A DNA stretch of 64,000 nt, taken from the NCBI GenBank assembly GCA_020845575.1, contig JADLFL010000023.1:1-64000 (forward strand). Direction: 5' to 3'. Both the position numbers and the translations under genes were made by a program. Each line of letters starts with the position of its first letter. Position 1 is the first letter of the stretch. Below are positions 54,180-62,731 of the stretch, piece after piece. The notes below the pieces were generated by a model. That model searched no databases, was not told the DNA's origin, and worked only from the letters and a program-made list of their open reading frames with translations. This DNA comes from Acidobacteriota bacterium (GTDB taxonomy: Bacteria; Acidobacteriota; Vicinamibacteria; Vicinamibacterales; Vicinamibacteraceae).

Positions 54180-55807
54180 CAGCGGTCCCCACCGGCGCGG
54201 CGCGTCTCGTCAGGACGAGCATGCACCACCACGTTGTCTGTCCGAACTGCGTCGCGCTCTGGTGCCGACAGGCCGGCGACCGGCGACGGACCGAACCCGA
54301 CGAACGCATTCCTGCGCAGCACCGCCGATGCACCCGCGTGCAGGACGATGGCCGAGACGTCTGGTGCGGGTCCAGGTGCTGGCGCGGACTGGCGGATGAA
54401 GATGCTGTCCGATGCTTCGAGCCTGCTGCGATCGCGCAGCGCGACCGCGGTGCCGGGTCCCGAGACATGCGTGCCCATCAGCGTGGCCGATGCGTCCGGC
54501 AGCAGTTCCACGGCCGCCCGCCTCGCGCCGTCGATCTGGAGCAGTTCGATCGCCCGCCCCTGCCCGCTCAGCCTGATGCCGACATCCACGGGTGCGTCGT
54601 CTGTCGACACGATGCGGACGCCGCTGATGGCGCCGCCGGCGGGTCCGCCCGCGACGATGGCGGTCCAGTCGCCGCTGGCCGTCGACGGACGCACGAAGAT
54701 CGACGCACCGGGCACGCGCGCGCGAAGCGACACGCCGTCCGGCACGTCGACGGACTCGGCGTACGTACCGGGCTCGAGACGGATCACATCGCCCGGACGC
54801 GCGTCGTGCACGGCGGTGGCCAGGCCGGCGACGGTGTCGGATGCCACGGCCGCGGCAACGATCGTGCGACCACCGACCGGCGGCGCAATCGACAGTCGCC
54901 ACACAGCGAGCAGTGCGGCAGCAAGACCGACGAGCACGCCGAGCACGAACCAGGTCGCGCGACCACCGGTGCCGCGCGTGTGCGTGTCGTCGTCAGCCGT
55001 CCGCGAAATCTGCGCCGGCAATGTGGAAGCGGACTCGGCCAGCCGGCGCGCGAATCGCGGCCCTTCGGCATAGACCACCGTCACGTTGTCGCGTCCACCG
55101 GCATCATTGGCCGCCGCTACGAGCGCCTCCGTCACGGCCTCGACGTCGCCCGCGTGCGCGCGCACCACGCTGTCGATCGTCGTCGCCGGCACCATGTCCG
55201 TGAGCCCATCGCTGCACACCAGCACCGCCGCATCGTCTTCGAACGTGGTCTCGACAACCTCTACGTAGTCGGGCTCGTCCTTGTCGCGCAGCGCGCTGCC
55301 CACGTCGCGAAACACTTCGTGCCGGCGCGGGTGGCGCATCGCGGCGAGTTCGTCGAGCTCGCCCGCGTCTTCACGTTCGCCGATCGGCGAGTGATCGTGC
55401 GTGAGCTTCACGACGCCGCCGGCGCCGATCTTGTACAGGCGACTGTCGCCGACATGGCCGATCGTGAGGTGTCCGCCGGCCACGAGCGCGATAGTGGCCA
55501 CGCACGTCATGCCGGTGAGATCGGGCGATGCCGACGCGCGACGGTAGATCTCGTTGTTCGCCAGGGCGATCGCTTCCCTGACGCGCTCCGACGGCGTGCC
55601 GAGCGGACGCGCAAGACGCTGGAGGATCACCTCGCGCGCGATGGCGGCCGCCGTCTCGCCGGCGGCGTGTCCACCCACGCCGTCGATCACGCCGACGATC
55701 CCGCGCTCGCGATCGAGCACCGGCAGATCCTCGTTGTTGGTGCGCACGCGTCCTGCGTCGGACCGCGACGAGGCCGCGAACGCCGTGCCGATCGTCGCGT
55801 CAGCCAC
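54179..55807 (-). CDS. PP2C phosphatase with membrane helix and predicted exported beta-helix domain
   Basis: The 542-residue protein has a full PP2C domain (1-250; RTNNED 22-27, DGVGGH 42-47, DSRLY, SDGLTD and GGRDNVTVV), a membrane helix (about 284-304) and a C-terminal domain of about 235 residues that looks like a pectate-lyase-type right-handed beta-helix (IVAAAVASDTVAGL, VIRLEPGTYAESVDVPDGV). Mycobacterial PstP has a phosphatase plus one helix, but only a short tail. The beta-helix would face the periplasm and could sense glycan. GTG 55807 is the start; the small peptide gene stops 5 bases inside it, and the stop overlaps the kinase ATG. Confidence 0.92.
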   Translation of the reverse strand: MADATIGTAFAASSRSDAGRVRTNNEDLPVLDRERGIVGVIDGVGGHAAGETAAAIAREVILQRLARPLGTPSERVREAIALANNEIYRRASASPDLTGMTCVATIALVAGGHLTIGHVGDSRLYKIGAGGVVKLTHDHSPIGEREDAGELDELAAMRHPRRHEVFRDVGSALRDKDEPDYVEVVETTFEDDAAVLVCSDGLTDMVPATTIDSVVRAHAGDVEAVTEALVAAANDAGGRDNVTVVYAEGPRFARRLAESASTLPAQISRTADDDTHTRGTGGRATWFVLGVLVGLAAALLAVWRLSIAPPVGGRTIVAAAVASDTVAGLATAVHDARPGDVIRLEPGTYAESVDVPDGVSLRARVPGASIFVRPSTASGDWTAIVAGGPAGGAISGVRIVSTDDAPVDVGIRLSGQGRAIELLQIDGARRAAVELLPDASATLMGTHVSGPGTAVALRDRSRLEASDSIFIRQSAPAPGPAPDVSAIVLHAGASAVLRRNAFVGFGPSPVAGLSAPERDAVRTDNVVVHARPDETRRAGGDR

Positions 55808-55892
55808 GGTCGTACGTCCGCGCCAGCCAGCCGAGCCACGCCACGGTGGCCACGAGTGCCAGCAGGAAAAGAGACTGCAGTGCCGCGAGCAT
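55800..55892 (-). CDS. 30-residue single-helix membrane peptide in the signalling operon
   Basis: A complete ATG-to-TGA frame encodes 30 residues: MLAALQS, one hydrophobic helix (about 8-23, with two Trp), and a short polar tail RTYDRG. Its ATG overlaps the FHA stop (TGATG at 55890-55894), and its stop lies 5-8 bases inside the phosphatase start. Every other junction in this operon is of the same overlapping kind, which supports real translation. Function is unknown; single-helix peptides often regulate membrane kinases or polymerases. Confidence 0.65.
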   Translation of the reverse strand: MLAALQSLFLLALVATVAWLGWLARTYDRG

Positions 55893-56818
55893 CAGACCAG
55901 CGCCTCGAAGTCGAAAGTGACGATGCCGGCCAGACCGATGCGCGCGCGGGCGGGCAACGGGAACTCGGGGCCGGGTCGGGCCACGCCCTCGGGTCCCTTC
56001 ACGGCCGGCGGGACAGGCGTGTCGTCGACGGTGGTGCCCCAGAGGCTGACGTCCTGCACGAAGAACGTGCCATCGGCGCCGAGACCGATCCTGACGTGCT
56101 CGCGCGAGACGCGCGGCGTCGCCATCACCTGCACGTCCACCCACACGGCGCTGCCGCCGCGTCCGATGGCAATCGTGTCCTTACGCATCACGAAGGTGTG
56201 CGTGCCGCGATCGTCGCGATACGTGAGGCGCGCCCTGTCGCGGCCGCCGCGTACGTCGGTCGTCCTGACGTCGCCGGCTGGCGGCGCGCCTGGCAGTGGC
56301 CGCGGCACTCCAGCGGCGGGGGGCGCAACAGGTGCGGCAACGGGCTCGTGCGTCACTGTCGCCGTCCGTCCAGACGCGCCGACCACGCTGCGCACGATGC
56401 GCGTGGTGGGCGTGCCGGCGTACTCCACGGGCGCGGGCATCGCGAGCGTGGAGACGATGCCGATCTGGCCGCGCGCGAGCTCGCCGTCGGGATCCTGGCG
56501 GATGTGGACCTCCCATCCGCCAGGCGGCACCTCGATGGGCGCAAGCCTGTCGCGCTCGAGCAGGCGCGCCATGATGGTCTTCACGCGCCCGTCCATCCCG
56601 CGGTTCAGGCGTGCGACTTCCTCGGTGAGGGCCTGCTTCACCTGATCCGCCACGGCAGCCGACACGCCGGCGATGGCCTCGTGGTCCTCGGGGTGCAGGT
56701 AGACGTGATAGATGGTCGGCGCGAGCGTGCTGTACGGCAGCGCGTACAGGTTGAGTGACAGCTCCTCCCGGACCGCCCGCCAGATGTCGCGCCCACTCGG
56801 TGCCTTCACCGTCGTCAT
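55892..56818 (-). CDS. FHA-domain protein, first gene of the signalling and cell-wall operon
   Basis: The 308-residue protein has an N-terminal DUF3662-like helical region (1-130; LNLYALPYSTLAPTIYHVYLH), a Pro/Ala linker and a C-terminal FHA domain (about 215-305) with AIGRGG, RVSREHVRI and FVQDVSLWGTTVD. ATG 56818 is supported by GGGAGGAA 5 bases upstream. It probably binds phosphothreonine on the kinase or polymerase. The promoter is probably in 56819-57048, which it shares with the divergent winged-helix-FHA gene. Confidence 0.88.
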   Translation of the reverse strand: MTTVKAPSGRDIWRAVREELSLNLYALPYSTLAPTIYHVYLHPEDHEAIAGVSAAVADQVKQALTEEVARLNRGMDGRVKTIMARLLERDRLAPIEVPPGGWEVHIRQDPDGELARGQIGIVSTLAMPAPVEYAGTPTTRIVRSVVGASGRTATVTHEPVAAPVAPPAAGVPRPLPGAPPAGDVRTTDVRGGRDRARLTYRDDRGTHTFVMRKDTIAIGRGGSAVWVDVQVMATPRVSREHVRIGLGADGTFFVQDVSLWGTTVDDTPVPPAVKGPEGVARPGPEFPLPARARIGLAGIVTFDFEALV

Positions 56819-56830
56819 CAGGTTCCTCCC

Positions 56831-56953
56831 GGCCGGCAATCGGCAACCCGGCAACCGGAACAACTGCGCCGCGTAGCGGATCTCGAAAATGGAGGCCAGG
56901 GGCGTCCGCTCCTGGCGCCAACCGGTTGCCCGTTGCCGGTTGCCAGTTGCCGG
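56831..56953. repeat. heptamer arrays around a REP hairpin between divergent genes
   Basis: The left array (56831-56859, CCGGCAA) reads TTGCCGG toward the minus-strand FHA gene; the right array (56921-56953, TTGCCGG) reads so toward the plus-strand gene. A REP-like hairpin (GCCAGG...CCTGGC, 56889-56918) lies between. A -10-like TACTAT follows at 56979-56984. No gene lies in 56819-57048. Confidence 0.85.
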
Positions 56954-57048
56954 ACCCACGTCACCGGTCCTCGTCGGGTACTATGCACCGGACGCTGCGG
57001 CGAAGTCCCAAGGGAATCCCAAGGATTCCATCGCCAGGCGAAACGCGC

Positions 57049-57714
57049 ATGCGGGTTGCCTTCGGACGCTTCACCTTCGATTCGGACACACGCGAACTGC
57101 TCGACGCGGGTGCGCGCGTCCACCTGTCGCCCAAGGCGTTCGATCTCCTGGCGCTCCTGCTCGAACGCCGGCCCGCCGTGGTCAGCAAGCGCGACATCCA
57201 CGACCGCGTGTGGCGCGACACGTTCGTCAGCGAGGCCAGCCTCAGCGTCGTGATCGCGGAGATCCGCCAGGTGCTCGGCGACGACTCACGGCAGTCGGCG
57301 TTCGTCCGCACCGTCCACCGCGTGGGCTACGCCTTCAGCGGTCCGGCGCAGACGCTCGCCGCGCCGCGCGCAGACCAGGGTCCGGCGACGCCGCTGTGCT
57401 GGCTCGTGTATCAGGACAGAGCCATCCCGCTCACGCCGGGCGAACACGTCATCGGACGCGATCCGCGCTGCGCCGTGTGGGTCGACGCATCCGGCGTCTC
57501 CCGTCGCCATGCGCGCGTCGACGTGGGCGCAGACGCCACGCTCGTCTGCGACCTCGATTCGAGCAACGGTACTTTCGTCGCCGGCCAGCGCGTCACCACG
57601 CCCCGCCCGCTCGCCGACGGCGACATCCTCGAACTCGGCGCCGCCACCCTCACCTACCGCGCCTGGTCCGACGGCACCGGCGCCAGAACGGAACGCGTCG
57701 CCCGACGGTCGTAG
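57049..57714 (+). CDS. winged-helix transcription factor fused to an FHA domain
   Basis: The 221-residue protein has an OmpR/PhoB-type winged helix (about 1-100; LSPKAFDLLALLLERRPAVV, then RTVHRVGYAF) and a C-terminal FHA domain (about 120-210; VIGRDPRCAV, SRRHARV, DLDSSNGTFV). This joins DNA binding to phosphothreonine reading, as in mycobacterial EmbR, although the BTAD part of EmbR is missing. It diverges from the kinase operon, so the kinase may control transcription through it. ATG 57049 puts the winged helix at the N-terminus. Confidence 0.93.
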   Translation: MRVAFGRFTFDSDTRELLDAGARVHLSPKAFDLLALLLERRPAVVSKRDIHDRVWRDTFVSEASLSVVIAEIRQVLGDDSRQSAFVRTVHRVGYAFSGPAQTLAAPRADQGPATPLCWLVYQDRAIPLTPGEHVIGRDPRCAVWVDASGVSRRHARVDVGADATLVCDLDSSNGTFVAGQRVTTPRPLADGDILELGAATLTYRAWSDGTGARTERVARRS

Positions 57715-57741
57715 GGGCGCGGCGTGCGTACAATGGGCGGG

Positions 57742-58479
57742 ATGCTCCGGGCCGCCATCGCCACCATCACGTTCGCGATACTGCTCGGCACCGCGCTGCA
57801 CGCCCAACCGGCAGGCCCCATTGTCATCCTTGCGCCGCATCCAGACGATGAGACGCTCGGTGCCGGGGGGCTCATCGCCACGCGCGCCGGTGAGGGACGC
57901 CGTGTCGTCGTGGTGGTCGTCACCGATGGACGGGCGCTGTTGCGGCGGTTCGGCATCGACGCCAACCCGAGTGAAGTCGAAGTGGCGGCGATGCGCAAGG
58001 ATGAGACCCGCCGTTCGGTGAACATCCTCACGCACGGCAAGGGCGAGATCGTCTTCATGGACATCCCGAACGAGTCCCTCGTGGCGCAACGGGACGTCGC
58101 CACGCAGCGCATGACAACGCTGCTCGCCGAACTCCGGCCCGCCGAACTGTACGTGACAAGTCCGTTCGAGAGTCACGCCGAACACGTGGCGACCAACGAG
58201 ATCGCCCGAACGGCGTGCGCCGCATCGCGCGCGTGCGGGGCGGTGTTCGAGTTCATCGTCACACTGAAGAGCGGCACGGACCTGTCGCAACTCCCGCGCC
58301 GGCAGACGTCAGTGGATGTGTCGGCGCACCGCGAGCTCGAGCACCTGGCACTCCAGCAGTTCCGCAGCCACCTCGACGTGATCTCTCCGAAGCTGCCCAC
58401 TCCGTTCGAGCAGCATCAGTACGAACGGTACCTGACGCCGCTGGAGCCGTTCCTGATCGACGAGACGAGGCCACGGTAG
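57742..58479 (+). CDS. PIG-L family deacetylase
   Basis: The 245-residue enzyme begins with a signal-like hydrophobic segment (about 1-20) and has the metal-binding AHPDDE-type motif (APHPDDETLGAGG) and a later SHAEHV that supplies another ligand. PIG-L/LmbE enzymes remove N-acetyl groups from glycolipids or mycothiol-like precursors. TACAAT at 57729-57734 lies just upstream of ATG 57742, compatible with leaderless translation; ATG 57733 and GTG 57724 are alternatives. The gene is followed by a DsbD homologue. Confidence 0.93.
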   Translation: MLRAAIATITFAILLGTALHAQPAGPIVILAPHPDDETLGAGGLIATRAGEGRRVVVVVVTDGRALLRRFGIDANPSEVEVAAMRKDETRRSVNILTHGKGEIVFMDIPNESLVAQRDVATQRMTTLLAELRPAELYVTSPFESHAEHVATNEIARTACAASRACGAVFEFIVTLKSGTDLSQLPRRQTSVDVSAHRELEHLALQQFRSHLDVISPKLPTPFEQHQYERYLTPLEPFLIDETRPR

Positions 58480-58534
58480 GAGACGGCCCCTGCGAAGACG
58501 AGGAGCGTCGTGATGACCTTGGTACGATGGTCAG

Positions 58535-60346
58535 GTGCGCACCCTCCGCCGGCTCGCCCAGCCCTCTTCTCCCCTTCTCGAAGGCCGATGGCCGACGGCC
58601 CGCCTGTGCATGCGCATCGCCACGGTGCTGCTCGTCGTCGCCGGCGCGGGCGCGCTGCTGAGCGCGCAGGCGCGGCGGCCGCGCGCCGAGATCGTCACGC
58701 ACGCACCCACTGTCGTGGCAGCGGGCGGCGACGCGCGGGTGGCGCTCGTGGCGACCCTGCCCGAGGGGCTGCACGTGCAGTCGGACGCGCCGCGCGATCC
58801 GTCGCTCATCCCGACGGTGCTGACCATCGACGCGCCGGCGGGCGTCACCGTGCGGCACCTGATCTACCCGACACCTTCGGACTTCGAGCAGGAAGGGCAG
58901 CCGCAGCCCCTCGCCGTGTTCGATCACGAGTTCGTCGCGGGTGCCGAGATCGCGATCGCTGCAGACGTCTCCGCCGGCACGCTGACCATCCCCGGCCGCC
59001 TGCGCTATCAGGCCTGCGACGATCGCATCTGCTTCGCGCCGCAGACGGCCCCAGTCGAGTGGACCGTCACCGTTGCGTCGGCAGGGACCGCTACCGCAGG
59101 TATGGACACGCCCGTGTTCGCGCGGTTGGCGCAGGGGCGGACGACGGATCCCGGTGCCGCTCCCGTCGCGCGTGCGATCGCGCCGCAGGACGCCGCGCCC
59201 GCGCAGCCGACTCCGGCCTCCGACGCCGACATCCACGCAGCACTCGACCGCTTCACCGTGCTCGGCACCACAGGCGGGTACCTGCGGTCTGCCGACTTCC
59301 TGCAGTTTGTCTCGGATGCCGAACGCGGCGTGGTGCAGAAGGGCCTGCTCGACGGCCGCGGCCCGGTGGCCATCCTGCTCATCGTGCTGCTCGGCGGCCT
59401 CGCGCTGAACCTCACGCCGTGCGTCCTGCCGATGGTGCCGATCAACCTCGCGATCATCGGCGCCGGGGCGAAGGCCGGCTCACGCCAGCGCGGCTTCGTG
59501 CTGGGCCTCGCGTACGGCGCGGCGATGGCGCTCGTCTACGGCATCCTCGGACTCGTGGTGATCCTCACGGCGGGCACGTTCGGCACGCTGAACGCGTCGC
59601 CGTGGTTCAACCTCGGGATCGCGCTGCTCTTCGTGGTGCTCGCCTTGGCGATGTTCGACGTGATCCTGATCGACTTCTCCACGCTCGCCGCGGGTCCGTC
59701 GACGCAGGGCCGCAGCGGCTCGATTCCGCTCGCCTTCACGATGGGCGGCGTGGCGGCGCTGCTTGCCGGCGCGTGCGTCGCGCCGGTCGTCATCCAGGTG
59801 ATTCTCTTCTCGAGCAGCCTGTACGCGGGCGGCACGTCGCTCGCGCTGGCGCTGCCGTTCGTGCTCGGGCTCGGCATGGCGCTGCCGTGGCCGCTCGCGG
59901 GCGCCGGCATGGCGTGGCTGCCGAAGCCGGGCGCGTGGATGGTGCGCGTGAAGCAGGCGATGGGCCTGCTCATCCTCGCCACGGCCGTCTACTACGGCTA
60001 TCTCGCGTGGACGATCTTCGACAATCGCCGCGTCGACGCGGGGGCCGTTGCGGAGAGCGTGCAGGCACGGCTCGAAGAGGGCTGGACCGCCTCACTCGCA
60101 GACGGTCTCGCGCAGGCCGAACGCGAGGGCAAGCCGGTCCTGCTCGACTTCTGGGCCACATGGTGCAAGAACTGCCTGACCATGGACGCGACGACGTTCG
60201 AGGATGCGGGAGTGAAGGCCGCGCTCGACGGGTACGTGAAGATCAAGGTCCAGGCCGAAGACCCCGACGCCGAACCCTCACGCGCCCTCCTCTCCCGCTT
60301 CAACGCCGTGGGCCTGCCGACGTACGTCGTCCTCCGTCCGCGCTGA
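58535..60346 (+). CDS. dsbD: thiol:disulfide interchange protein DsbD
   Basis: The 603-residue protein has the three DsbD parts: an N-terminal periplasmic immunoglobulin-like domain with CDDRIC, an eight-helix membrane core with LTPCVLPMVP and GACVAPVVI bearing the reactive Cys, and a C-terminal thioredoxin domain with WATWCKNCLTMD. It passes electrons from cytosolic thioredoxin across the membrane to periplasmic proteins such as cytochrome c maturation factors. GTG 58535 lies 6 bases after TACGAT (58523-58528), a leaderless pattern; ATG 58610 would start right at the signal peptide and is also possible. Confidence 0.93.
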   Translation: MRTLRRLAQPSSPLLEGRWPTARLCMRIATVLLVVAGAGALLSAQARRPRAEIVTHAPTVVAAGGDARVALVATLPEGLHVQSDAPRDPSLIPTVLTIDAPAGVTVRHLIYPTPSDFEQEGQPQPLAVFDHEFVAGAEIAIAADVSAGTLTIPGRLRYQACDDRICFAPQTAPVEWTVTVASAGTATAGMDTPVFARLAQGRTTDPGAAPVARAIAPQDAAPAQPTPASDADIHAALDRFTVLGTTGGYLRSADFLQFVSDAERGVVQKGLLDGRGPVAILLIVLLGGLALNLTPCVLPMVPINLAIIGAGAKAGSRQRGFVLGLAYGAAMALVYGILGLVVILTAGTFGTLNASPWFNLGIALLFVVLALAMFDVILIDFSTLAAGPSTQGRSGSIPLAFTMGGVAALLAGACVAPVVIQVILFSSSLYAGGTSLALALPFVLGLGMALPWPLAGAGMAWLPKPGAWMVRVKQAMGLLILATAVYYGYLAWTIFDNRRVDAGAVAESVQARLEEGWTASLADGLAQAEREGKPVLLDFWATWCKNCLTMDATTFEDAGVKAALDGYVKIKVQAEDPDAEPSRALLSRFNAVGLPTYVVLRPR

Positions 60347-60350
60347 GCGC

Positions 60351-60370
60351 TTGCCGGTTGCCGGTTGCCG
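60351..60370. repeat. heptamer repeat TTGCCGG
   Basis: Two and a half copies lie between two converging genes; read on the strand of the minus gene they are CCGGCAA, as expected after a gene. Confidence 0.8.
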
Positions 60371-60375
60371 TCCCC

Positions 60376-61560
60376 CTATCTGTCCTCCACCTTCCAGCCC
60401 AGCACGCGATCCGCGTTCGATTGGTAAATCTTTCGCAACACATCGTCCGGCAGGTGCAGGCCGTAGACGCGCCACTCGCCCGTGGTCGGGAACGGGTGGT
60501 CGTAGTACTTGAAGTACTCGTCGGACGTTTCGAGCAGGCGGTAATAGAGGCGGTGCCGCGGCTGATCCGGACGGCCGGGATACCTGTCGGTGCCGAAGAG
60601 CACGCTATCCTGCCAGCGAATCAGGAACGCGCGCGCCGTGTACGGCTGGCGACCCATTTCGGCCTCGCGCGCCGAGAGGTCCACGACCATGTTCGGGTGG
60701 CGTTCGAGCCGGCGCGCCAGCGCCGCGAGATCCTCGCCGTTGTCGCCGAGGTGCGCAGCGATGAACGTCGTCTTCGGATGCTTCGCGACCATGCGATCGC
60801 GCTGCGCCAGCACCTCCTCGCGCGCAGGGAAGCCGGGACCGTGGAAGCTCCAGTCAGGGTGCCGCTTCAACTGGAGCCAGCGCTCGTTCTTCTCGTCGAT
60901 CGGCTGGAAGAACGCCACTGGATCTGACGAGTGGATGAGGACGGGAATGCGCAGGCGCCCGCACGCCTCCCAGATCGGATCGATGCGCGGGTCGTCGATG
61001 GGCACCACGCGTCCGCTGCGATCCTTGATGGTGAGGCCGAGGCTCTTGAAGATCTTGACGCCCGCCATGCCGCGTGCGTGCGCGCGTTCGAGCATCGTCA
61101 CGTGATCGGCGGCGAACGTCGGCTCGTCGATGCGGCTGAAGTCGATGTTGCCGAAGATGACCAGGCGTCCGGGCGACGCGTCGTGATAGCGCGCGAGCAT
61201 GCGATCGAGCTGCGCGCCGAAGCCGCCGCTCAGGTTCACCGAGCGCTCGACGCCGAGATCGTCCATGGCCTTCAACAGCGCCGCAGGTTCCACGCTCGCC
61301 GGCCAGTGCGCGTGGATGTCGGTGGCCGGATACTTCGCGCGATCGACGCGCGTCTCCTTCGTCACGAGCGCCGGCGTGGGGTCGTAGGGCCGGAGCACCG
61401 TGTCGCCCACGAAGATCGCCTGCCCCATCGGCGGATCCTTCTCCCGCTCCTGCGCCACGCTCCAGGCGACGGCCCCACCGGCGCCCGCACCAAGCCCTGC
61501 CGCAACGATCCATCGCAGAGATTTTTGAAACGTGTTCCAGATGATGCGAGACTCTCGCAT
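60376..61560 (-). CDS. exported amidohydrolase (PF04909-like)
   Basis: The 394-residue protein has a signal or membrane anchor (about 12-36) and a TIM-barrel amidohydrolase domain with the initial YPATDIHAHWPAS motif (first metal His pair), IPVLIHSSDP, TFIAAHLGDNGEDLA and a final GTDRYPG acid. This order equals the ACMSD/2-hydroxy-decarboxylase-like branch (PF04909). ATG 61560 is supported by GGAGGGG about 8 bases upstream. It shares two bases with the start codon of the divergent gene at 61559. Substrate is unknown. Confidence 0.9.
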   Translation of the reverse strand: MRESRIIWNTFQKSLRWIVAAGLGAGAGGAVAWSVAQEREKDPPMGQAIFVGDTVLRPYDPTPALVTKETRVDRAKYPATDIHAHWPASVEPAALLKAMDDLGVERSVNLSGGFGAQLDRMLARYHDASPGRLVIFGNIDFSRIDEPTFAADHVTMLERAHARGMAGVKIFKSLGLTIKDRSGRVVPIDDPRIDPIWEACGRLRIPVLIHSSDPVAFFQPIDEKNERWLQLKRHPDWSFHGPGFPAREEVLAQRDRMVAKHPKTTFIAAHLGDNGEDLAALARRLERHPNMVVDLSAREAEMGRQPYTARAFLIRWQDSVLFGTDRYPGRPDQPRHRLYYRLLETSDEYFKYYDHPFPTTGEWRVYGLHLPDDVLRKIYQSNADRVLGWKVEDR

Positions 61561-62722
61561 GCGTCATCCCCTCCCCGCTGCCGCGGCACTGCCGCTGGCG
61601 ATGTTGTTCCTGCCGGGCGCGTCGATCGCGAACGGTCAACCTGCAACCCCACCTGCTCCGGCCCAATCGGTGACACGACCCGCCGCGTCCGTGCAGCACG
61701 TCGACGTCTACCGCGTCGCCGGGCGCTACGGCGGCTGGCCCGCCAATCATGGCATCTGGGCCTGGGGTAACGAGATTCTCGTCGGTTTCGAGGCCGGATA
61801 CTTCAAGGACAGCAAGACCAGCCACTCCATCGACTACTCGCGTCCGGCCGAACATCTGCTCGCGCGCAGCATGGACGGCGGCGTCACGTGGACGGTCGAG
61901 CACCCCGCCGATCTCAAACCGCCGCCAGGATTGCAGCAGGCGGGCGTGCCGGCCGAAGCCGGCGGCCGGCCCGTCGCCGAGAGCCCGGGCGGCATCCCGT
62001 TCACACACCCTGATTTCGTGTTCACCGCGCGCATGGCGAGCATCCACGTCGGGCCGTCGCGCTTCTACTACTCGATCGATCGCGGCCGCACGTGGAAGGG
62101 CCCATACGCACTGCCCGACTTCGGTACGCCCGGCATCGCCGCACGCACCGACTACATCGTCGACGGCCCGCAGACGATGACGATCTTCCTGACGGCGGCC
62201 AAGTCCAACGAGAAGGAGGGACGCGTGATCGCGGCGCGCACGACCGACGGCGGCAAGACGTGGACGCGCCTCGCGTACGTGCACGACGAGGCGGCGGGCA
62301 ACGAGTTCGGCATCATGCCGTCCACCGTGCGGCTCTCGCCCACGGCGCTCTACACGACGGTACGCTATCGGCGGTTCATCGAAGCGTTCAGGTCCGACGA
62401 CAACGGCCTCACGTGGACGGGTGTGACACGCGCCGTGCCTGACACGGGCCGCGGGAATCCACCGAGCCTCGTGAAGCTCGCCGACGGGCGTCTCGTCGTC
62501 ACGTTCGGCTATCGGGCGGAGCCTTATGGCATGCGTGCGCGCGTGAGCACCGACCAGGGACGCACGTGGAGCGACGACATCGTGCTGCGCTCCGACGGCG
62601 GCACGTGGGACCTTGGCTACCCACGCACGGTCGTGCGTCCTGACGGCAAGCTCGTCACGGTCTACTACTACAACCAGGGCGACACCGAACGCTTCGTCGG
62701 CGCCACCATCTGGGAACCATAG
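61559..62722 (+). CDS. exported sialidase-like (BNR/Asp-box) protein
   Basis: The 387-residue protein has a Sec signal (about 1-27) and five Asp-box motifs of a six-bladed sialidase propeller: SMDGGVTW, SIDRGRTW, TTDGGKTW, SDDNGLTW and STDQGRTW. The catalytic Arg triad cannot be assigned by eye, so it may be a sugar-binding propeller or a hydrolase of another sugar. No Shine-Dalgarno precedes ATG 61559; in-frame ATGs at 61541 and 61544 and a GTG at 61532 are alternatives. Confidence 0.88.
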   Translation: MRHPLPAAAALPLAMLFLPGASIANGQPATPPAPAQSVTRPAASVQHVDVYRVAGRYGGWPANHGIWAWGNEILVGFEAGYFKDSKTSHSIDYSRPAEHLLARSMDGGVTWTVEHPADLKPPPGLQQAGVPAEAGGRPVAESPGGIPFTHPDFVFTARMASIHVGPSRFYYSIDRGRTWKGPYALPDFGTPGIAARTDYIVDGPQTMTIFLTAAKSNEKEGRVIAARTTDGGKTWTRLAYVHDEAAGNEFGIMPSTVRLSPTALYTTVRYRRFIEAFRSDDNGLTWTGVTRAVPDTGRGNPPSLVKLADGRLVVTFGYRAEPYGMRARVSTDQGRTWSDDIVLRSDGGTWDLGYPRTVVRPDGKLVTVYYYNQGDTERFVGATIWEP

Positions 62723-62731
62723 AGCACTGTA

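Noticed and set aside
49492-56758. Plus-strand frames up to 969 codons across the signalling operon
   Set aside because: They oppose genes with clear kinase, phosphatase and polymerase motifs, and have only basic low-complexity residues.
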